Shown in pieces: positions 12,779 through 17,303 of a stretch of 17,303 nucleotides of DNA. The position numbers and the translations under genes are program-made. The stretch is from Clostridia bacterium (GTDB lineage Bacteria; Bacillota; Clostridia; Oscillospirales; CAG-272), in the NCBI GenBank assembly GCA_017452565.1, contig JAFTMF010000206.1, forward strand, positions 1 through 17,303. Direction: 5' to 3'. The number at the start of each line of letters is the position of its first letter. The stretch's first letter is position 1. The notes below the pieces were generated by a model, which saw nothing but the letters and a program-made list of their open reading frames with translations, made no database searches and was not told where the DNA came from.

Positions 12779-14061
12779 AACTGAAACAAGAGCGTTTGTT
12801 TGAACTGATGAATGAAATCGACGACGATCTCATCCTGCGCGCGGAGAAATCCGGTGTGCAAAGGGGACGAGGGCGACGCATTTGGCTGCGCGTGGGAGCG
12901 CTGGCGGCTTGTGTTTGCTTGATTGTGGGTGCGGTGTTAACGATTCCGCTCTTGAGCGGAAATCAGACCTTTGCCAATCTGCCCGATTGGGAAGATGCGC
13001 TGTATTCTGCCGATATGATTGGCAAGCTGTTTGATGCACAGTATTTGAACTCAGCTTCCACCAACGCATATAAGAAGGTGTACGTGCCAAATAGCGACGA
13101 TTTGTATATCGACGCTTTGCCGAACGAGGAATATTTGAGCGTGTACCGGTATCACGAGCCTGCTGTTGCCATTGATGATGAGGAGTTTGAAGCATTTTTG
13201 GATTCTATCTTCCCGACGCTCTCGGATTCTTTGGGCGTGCAGTTCCCTCCTTATGAGATGAAACGGCCGCTCCCCTCTGCCGGGGTAGAGGTTCTGCAAA
13301 GTGTGAACAACTACACCGTTTTGGCATCGCAAACCGAATCGGCTTCGTCTTTTGCTCTGGTAGGTCTTACCACCGGTAGTAGTCGGATTGTTTTGGATGG
13401 AGAGGCGATTCAGATCGATCAGCGGCAGAGCGATGCAGAGGTGATTGCTTCGCTGGACAGTGTGAAAGCCAAGTTGTTTCACATCTTCGGTACGTCCTTC
13501 GAAGACGTGAAGGTGGAACGAGCGTATGGAAAAGGCTTCGAATACGGAGTGAGCAGTATAACGGTATACTATTATAACGAAACCGCCCATCCTTTGAATG
13601 CGATGAATGGGATGCCGGTGTCCGATCATATCGAGATCAGATTTGAGAACGTTTCCAACAGCAAATCTATTCTTGGTGCGGCGAAGATCTATTATATAAA
13701 ACACCGTGCGGACGCTTCCGAGACGTATCGGGTTGCGGCAAGCGCCAAAATGATCTCCCTTGCGGATGCGGAGATGCTGCTGTATAACGGCTATGTGTTC
13801 GGTGGACACTCTTGCCCCATCTGTATGAAGCAGCAGGAAAAAGTGAGCTTCGAAGGGTACGATTTCGTGGATTTGGAGTACGTATTTGCCGTTGATCGGA
13901 AGAACTCGGACTTTGGGTTTCCCTTTTACGCCTTCTATCAGCAAATCGGGAGGGATACAAACGGCAATCTGATCTATGCAAAAACCTACGTCCCTGCCAT
14001 TGAGGTGAAGGGATACGCGGAGTATTTCCAAAGTCAGGAGAGAAATCATACTGCCGGCTGA
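12775..14061 (+). CDS. Membrane-anchored anti-sigma-like protein
   Basis: A 428-residue single-pass protein. The short N-terminus (about 1-37) holds MNEIDDDLILRAE, resembling the sigma-binding stretch of DUF4179-like clostridial anti-sigma factors. One membrane helix (about 40-62) follows, and the remaining 360 residues would be outside the cell. The extracellular part ends in a distinct block containing GGHSCPICM (C347-x2-C350) and then PFYAFYQQIG and YAKTYVPAIEVKGY, which looks like a conserved sensory domain. The C-x2-C pair could form a disulfide or bind a metal. Overlap with the sigma gene is 4 nt, and a terminator follows at 14076. The role as anti-sigma is inferred from topology and position. 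Confidence 0.8.
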   Translation: MKLKQERLFELMNEIDDDLILRAEKSGVQRGRGRRIWLRVGALAACVCLIVGAVLTIPLLSGNQTFANLPDWEDALYSADMIGKLFDAQYLNSASTNAYKKVYVPNSDDLYIDALPNEEYLSVYRYHEPAVAIDDEEFEAFLDSIFPTLSDSLGVQFPPYEMKRPLPSAGVEVLQSVNNYTVLASQTESASSFALVGLTTGSSRIVLDGEAIQIDQRQSDAEVIASLDSVKAKLFHIFGTSFEDVKVERAYGKGFEYGVSSITVYYYNETAHPLNAMNGMPVSDHIEIRFENVSNSKSILGAAKIYYIKHRADASETYRVAASAKMISLADAEMLLYNGYVFGGHSCPICMKQQEKVSFEGYDFVDLEYVFAVDRKNSDFGFPFYAFYQQIGRDTNGNLIYAKTYVPAIEVKGYAEYFQSQERNHTAG

Positions 14062-14075
14062 GTGAATGGAATCAA

Positions 14076-14108
14076 AAATAGGGCGCATCCATAGGATGCG
14101 CCCTATTT
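14076..14108. terminator. Bidirectional terminator, anti-sigma gene / beta-helix lipoprotein gene
   Basis: AAATAGGGCGCATCC (14076-14090), 3-nt loop ATA, GGATGCGCCCTATTT (14094-14108): a perfect 15-bp stem with A-run and T-run flanks, 14 nt after both convergent stop codons. Confidence 0.9.
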
Positions 14109-14122
14109 GGCGTAGTGATCGT

Positions 14123-16801
14123 TTATTTGCTCAGCTCCAGCGACGGTTCGTGCTTATCGTTGATAGTCAGCCGTGTGTAGAGGTTCAGCGTACCGGCCGT
14201 GTGATGATAGGAGGTGCCGTTGTAGCGCATTGCGCCCAGCACGGTCATAGATCCTGCGCTCTGACTGATGAGTCTGCGCCCGATGTTATCACCGCCTACG
14301 CTGACTACGCGCACGTTGGTGCCGCCTTCGTTGTCCACCAGATCTTGGGTGCCGTAGGCGAAGGTGTTGTAGATCGTCTGTCCGTCCCCTTCTTTGACAA
14401 TGATATACTTGCACTTTCTTCGGGTTACGGTATCGAACAGCTTATTGCCTACGTCATTTAGCGAAATCATATTCTTGCAGAAGGCCGACAGATCGCCGCT
14501 CATGCGCAGCAGAACCGTTCCGTTTTGCAGGCAGCCTTCCACCGTTCCGTTGTCGCCGCCCACTTGGATGGCGTTGTAGTAACAGCAGGTTACCAGCTTT
14601 TTGATGTAATGACGGTCGCAATCGGAGAAATCCACACCGTATGCCGCCGCAGAGATGGAGGTGTTCACCACGTACACCCCTGCCCCCGTGCCTCTGATGG
14701 CGTAAGTGGTGTTCAAACTGCGGTCGGCAGGGCCGTTTTCGGGATAGAGAATACGGATACCGTTGACGCCTGCATTTTCTTTCAGCGTGATCAGCGCTTG
14801 ATCGTCGGTGCCGAAGGAGGATCCGTCTCCGTAATAAGCCAGCAGTACCGTGCCTCTGGTCAATCCCGTTGCCTCGCGGGTGGGGGAGCCGGCTGCGCCT
14901 CGCAGTTCAACTCCTGCGGGTACGGTGAGGGGGGCGTCCAGACGGTAATATCCGCCGGGGAGATAGACGATACCTCCCGTCTTGCCGGCCTCGTTCAGCA
15001 ATGCTTGGATAACGGCAGAGAGATCTTCCTTGCCGTTGACACCGCCTTGATACAGATAGAGCTTGGCGGCAGGCTTTTGGTAAGTGGTCTTGTAATCGAT
15101 GGTGATTTGGTCAGCGATTGCCGCAGTTTCGGTGGATACCTCGCCGCTACCGCCGATTTCACCCGACAGCTTTACGTTCACTGCTTTGACAATGCCGCCT
15201 GCGTTATTCTGAATGCTGAACACGCTACCCTCAATGCGGCTATTCGTCACGGTCATGCCCCAACGGGTGTCGATGGCGTCTACCTTCAGACCAATATCGC
15301 AGTTTGTCACGATGGCATCGTAAATCGAGCCTGCAAATTCGATGCGATGTCCCTTCACGATCTGAATGCCGTATTTACATCCATCCACGTAGAGACCGGC
15401 AAACTCTGTCCATTCTAGATCGCCTAAAATCAATCCCACGGTATTGGCTCTCATGTAGGCACGCAGAGCGTCGGCATCCACGGGCGTTTCCGCTAAGGGC
15501 GATTCGATCCAGTATTTGCTATTCACATTTACGCACTTCCAAGTACCTACGTCCGCCTGATTGTAAACCTCGGCGGCAGTACACAGGAAGGTGCCCTTCA
15601 CGTTGTCGATGGAGAACTGCTCGTGAGCGTTACCCTCCACTACGCAGGCGCCGATGCCGCGGTAGCCGTTGATGACCGTACAATTGGTTACCGATGCCAG
15701 CATATAGGAAGAGCCGTCTCCGGTGGTGTAGAAGGTGAAGGGGTATTCCTTCACATCCTTGATGCTCTGCTCGGGATAGTAAACGGTCAGACCGTTCACA
15801 CCGGCAGAGCCACCAATCAAAAACAGCGCGTGATTGACGGGCTGATTTGCCTTCACTTTAGCAAGGATCACGGTACCGTACTCGGTTCCCGTATCGGGAT
15901 CTTGCCAGTCCCCTCGCAGGGTGCAGTAGGCGGGGATGGTCACGGTGTCGGTGACCAGATATTTGCCTGCAGGCATCCAAACCGTTCCGCCACCTGCAAC
16001 GCTCACGTCGCTGAGGGCTTTGTTGATGATCTTGGTGACGTCGGTCTTGCCGGTGGGATCGGCATTGTAGGGCGCTTGGGTAATATCCACCGTGGCAACC
16101 ACTACGTCCTCGGTGGGATAGACCGTCTCCACGATGAATCCCGTCCCTGCCGTCTTGCCGATCACGGGGGGATCAATGCTGCCGTCCACGGTAAAGCGGA
16201 GATTTGCGATTTTGCAGCCGTCGATAGTGGATGCGGGAGCAGTCCAATACCAGCGGATGTAGTTGACCGCCTTGCGATTTACGCCGGGCATTGAGTTCAA
16301 GCGAACCTTTACGTGGTTCCAGCCCTCTTCCAGCTTCTGCCCTCGGAGGATTCCGTTGGAGGTACCTGACCAGCTGAATTCTTCCACGTCGCAGGTACCC
16401 GACGAGGTGATCTCGAACTGAGAGTTCTCGGTGATCTTGGAGAGGTTCTTCACCGAAGGAAGGTAAAGGTCGAACTCCAAATACTTCATCTCGCTGACGT
16501 CGATGGGGGCAAACTGGAATGCGTTTACGCTGTTGCCCATCACGAAGGTGGCGGTAGCGTCATCTTTGGTTGCGGTAGCCCAGATCATATCGGGAACCAC
16601 GCTGTAGACCACGTCTCCCGTTGGGGGCGGCAACGGATCGGGGGTGGAATCGGTTTTGGGAGGGGTGGTCTTGGAGGGCTCGGTTTTATTGCTATCGGAG
16701 GGAGTTTTGCTGCCTCCTTTGCAGGAAGCCAATAAGGCTGCTGATGTGAGGACGAAGCCTATTGCCATCAGGATGCAGAGCGATTTTTTGCCGGAGAACA
16801 T
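14123..16801 (-). CDS. Large lipoprotein with tandem pectate-lyase-like parallel beta-helix domains
   Basis: An 892-residue exported lipoprotein: signal peptide with lipobox LASC (lipidated Cys27), a Pro/Thr/Ser/Lys linker (about 30-62), a beta-rich domain resembling a galactose-binding or carbohydrate-binding module (about 63-215), and two beta-helix domains. Each helix opens with the Pectate_lyase_3 cap pattern, a 'polar run, AI, GG, V-x-LP-G-Y, P, LRG' series: first near 245-300 (GGGTVWMPAGKYLVTD, then LRG), again near 590-640 (GGIVYLPGGYYRLDA, then LRG). This suggests internal duplication or a binding/processing role on polysaccharide. Catalytic residues were not identified. ATG 16801 has AAAGGAAG 7-8 nt upstream and its own promoter (16887-16915). 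Confidence 0.85.
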   Translation of the reverse strand: MFSGKKSLCILMAIGFVLTSAALLASCKGGSKTPSDSNKTEPSKTTPPKTDSTPDPLPPPTGDVVYSVVPDMIWATATKDDATATFVMGNSVNAFQFAPIDVSEMKYLEFDLYLPSVKNLSKITENSQFEITSSGTCDVEEFSWSGTSNGILRGQKLEEGWNHVKVRLNSMPGVNRKAVNYIRWYWTAPASTIDGCKIANLRFTVDGSIDPPVIGKTAGTGFIVETVYPTEDVVVATVDITQAPYNADPTGKTDVTKIINKALSDVSVAGGGTVWMPAGKYLVTDTVTIPAYCTLRGDWQDPDTGTEYGTVILAKVKANQPVNHALFLIGGSAGVNGLTVYYPEQSIKDVKEYPFTFYTTGDGSSYMLASVTNCTVINGYRGIGACVVEGNAHEQFSIDNVKGTFLCTAAEVYNQADVGTWKCVNVNSKYWIESPLAETPVDADALRAYMRANTVGLILGDLEWTEFAGLYVDGCKYGIQIVKGHRIEFAGSIYDAIVTNCDIGLKVDAIDTRWGMTVTNSRIEGSVFSIQNNAGGIVKAVNVKLSGEIGGSGEVSTETAAIADQITIDYKTTYQKPAAKLYLYQGGVNGKEDLSAVIQALLNEAGKTGGIVYLPGGYYRLDAPLTVPAGVELRGAAGSPTREATGLTRGTVLLAYYGDGSSFGTDDQALITLKENAGVNGIRILYPENGPADRSLNTTYAIRGTGAGVYVVNTSISAAAYGVDFSDCDRHYIKKLVTCCYYNAIQVGGDNGTVEGCLQNGTVLLRMSGDLSAFCKNMISLNDVGNKLFDTVTRRKCKYIIVKEGDGQTIYNTFAYGTQDLVDNEGGTNVRVVSVGGDNIGRRLISQSAGSMTVLGAMRYNGTSYHHTAGTLNLYTRLTINDKHEPSLELSK

Positions 16802-16856
16802 AGTGATAACTTCCTTTCTGGTGTAATTAGGATGCTTTTGAAAGGTAGAACGGAGT

Positions 16857-16910
16857 ATGAGATGCTCGAATGAAATGCTTTACTTTATTATAGCATGAAA
16901 TGAAATGCTT
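16857..16910. repeat. Direct repeats ATGA(A/G)ATGCT around the beta-helix promoter
   Basis: ATGAAATGCTT occurs exactly at 16870-16880 and 16900-16910, and ATGAGATGCT at 16857-16866. The copy at 16900 touches the -35 box; the others lie on the early transcript. The spacer also holds an inverted repeat AGCAT-N8-ATGCT (16892-16909). Candidate sites for a dedicated regulator. Confidence 0.6.
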
Positions 16911-16915
16911 GGCAA
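16887..16915 (-). promoter_or_regulatory. Promoter of the beta-helix lipoprotein gene
   Basis: On the minus strand, TTGCCA (16915-16910), a 17-nt spacer and TATAAT (16892-16887). The 5' UTR is about 80 nt. Confidence 0.82.
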
Positions 16916-16984
16916 GGGGAAGTTGGATTGTACTGTTAGGTTAATTCCGATTTCACGATAGTATTTGGTACTTTCGTAAATAAA

Positions 16985-17160
16985 TCAAGGTGAAGCAATT
17001 TATATGATCGAAAGTGAAGTTATGCCTTACGACATAGTGAAGAGCAGACGCTTCACGCAGTAAGCGAAGCGTCTGCTTTTCACGTCCGAAGGACACTACG
17101 CGTTCCGCTTGCGGAACACATAGTTGAAAAAAGCACCCATTTGTCTTTTAGACAAACGGG
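16985..17160. repeat. Chain of small hairpins, MITE-like intergenic repeat
   Basis: This gene-free stretch (the 454-nt gap 16802-17255 otherwise holds the lipoprotein promoter and about 70 nt with nothing evident) is made of consecutive palindromes: TATGCC-TTAC-GACATA (17021-17036), an 18-bp stem at 17037-17083, GTCC-GAA-GGAC (17084-17094), GTTCCGC-TT-GCGGAAC (17102-17117) and an 11-bp stem at 17136-17160. GTGAAG recurs at 16990, 17014 and 17037 with 23-24 nt spacing. From memory it resembles GTGAAG-rich repeats scattered in gut Clostridia genomes; no search was possible. Confidence 0.6.
17037..17083. terminator. Long hairpin inside the repeat
   Basis: GTGAAGAGCAGACGCTTC (17037-17054) pairs with GAAGCGTCTGCTTTTCAC (17066-17083): 17 Watson-Crick pairs and one G-T pair, 11-nt loop. 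It could terminate transcription in either direction or simply be a structural part of the repeat. Confidence 0.5.
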
Positions 17161-17303
17161 CCGAGACCGCCGAAAATTTTGTGTAAAAGTGAATAAATAC
17201 TTCCAATCAGACGAAACTCAAAACGAGAAGAAAACTGAAAGGGAGTATTTTTATTATGGAGAAAGCATCGAAAGAACTACTGCGGGAATTTGTGAACAGC
17301 CAG
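17161..17303 (+). mobile_element. Left end of a probable IS256-family insertion sequence (partial)
   Basis: From about 17163 the sequence GAGACCGCCGAAAATTTTGT has the look of an IS256-family terminal inverted repeat (GAGAC... followed by an AT-rich stretch and GTGTAAAA). About 90 nt later a transposase-like frame begins. The element interrupts the right arm of the last hairpin of the preceding repeat. The right end is outside the window, so neither the matching inverted repeat nor a target duplication can be checked. Confidence 0.5.
17256..17303 (+). CDS. Probable IS256-family (mutator-type) transposase, first 16 residues
   Basis: ATG at 17256 preceded by GAAAGGGAG with 8-9 nt spacing; the frame runs off the window. 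The 16 visible residues, MEKASKELLREFVNSQ, match the style of IS256-type transposase N-termini (Lys/Glu-rich helix, 'LLREFV' before a Thr-Ala-Asp block). This is too short for a firm call, and the DDE catalytic residues lie beyond the window. The upstream inverted-repeat-like sequence supports the assignment. Confidence 0.45.
   Translation, partial: MEKASKELLREFVNSQ

Noticed and set aside
13051..14088. 345-codon minus-strand frame opposite the anti-sigma gene
   Set aside because: It reads through the bidirectional terminator hairpin at 14076-14108 and has no RBS; the plus-strand gene is coupled to the sigma factor.
14525..15418. 297-codon plus-strand frame (and neighbours up to 16294) inside the beta-helix gene
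   Set aside because: Antisense to a continuous 892-residue lipoprotein with signal peptide, RBS and promoter; shadow frames.

Overview
The window looks like a chromosomal segment of an anaerobic gut-type Firmicute (class Clostridia, probably an Oscillospiraceae/Ruminococcaceae relative). Reasons: AAGGAG-type ribosome binding sites and TTGACA/TATAAT promoters, moderate GC, a Crp/Fnr-type regulator beside thioredoxin genes, an oxygen-defence operon typical of anaerobes (superoxide reductase, flavodiiron protein), a clostridial ECF sigma/anti-sigma pair and BspA-like leucine-rich repeats. No rRNA, tRNA or CRISPR array was seen.

Layout: (1) 1-741, the 3' end of a GH78-like alpha-L-rhamnosidase and a small membrane protein. 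(2) 800-3158, a complete polar amino-acid ABC importer operon (lipoprotein, permease, ATPase) behind a near-consensus promoter with a palindrome just after the start site; it ends in a cluster of GC-rich hairpins shared with a convergent leucine-rich-repeat gene (3288-3941, minus). (3) 4024-9076, a redox and oxygen-stress island: trxA (+), a Crp/Fnr-family regulator (-) whose 3' end overlaps trxA by 12 bp, trxB (+), then an apparent operon of a superoxide reductase fused to a Bfd-like [2Fe-2S] domain, a flavodiiron protein with a short-spaced rubredoxin tail, and a ZIP-family metal transporter. (4) 9084-12083 on the minus strand, an SDR oxidoreductase followed by two proteins I do not recognise (one helical and TPR-like, one starting with a 'WG' motif). 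(5) 12109-14061, an ECF sigma factor overlapping its membrane-bound anti-sigma partner by 4 nt. (6) 14123-16915 on the minus strand, a large lipoprotein with two parallel beta-helix domains. (7) 16985-17303, a repeat made of consecutive hairpins, interrupted by the probable left end of an IS256-like insertion sequence whose transposase runs off the window.

The most coherent functional story is the redox island. Thioredoxin and thioredoxin reductase, superoxide reduction (superoxide to peroxide) and flavodiiron reduction of O2 or NO sit together around a CRP-like regulator. The regulator's recognition helix has the Arg-Glu-x3-Arg pattern of E. coli CRP, and a TGTGA/TCACA palindrome lies 41 bp upstream of the predicted trxA start, the geometry of class II activation. 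Two of the proteins have uncommon domain combinations. Nearly all other long open frames are antisense shadows of these genes.
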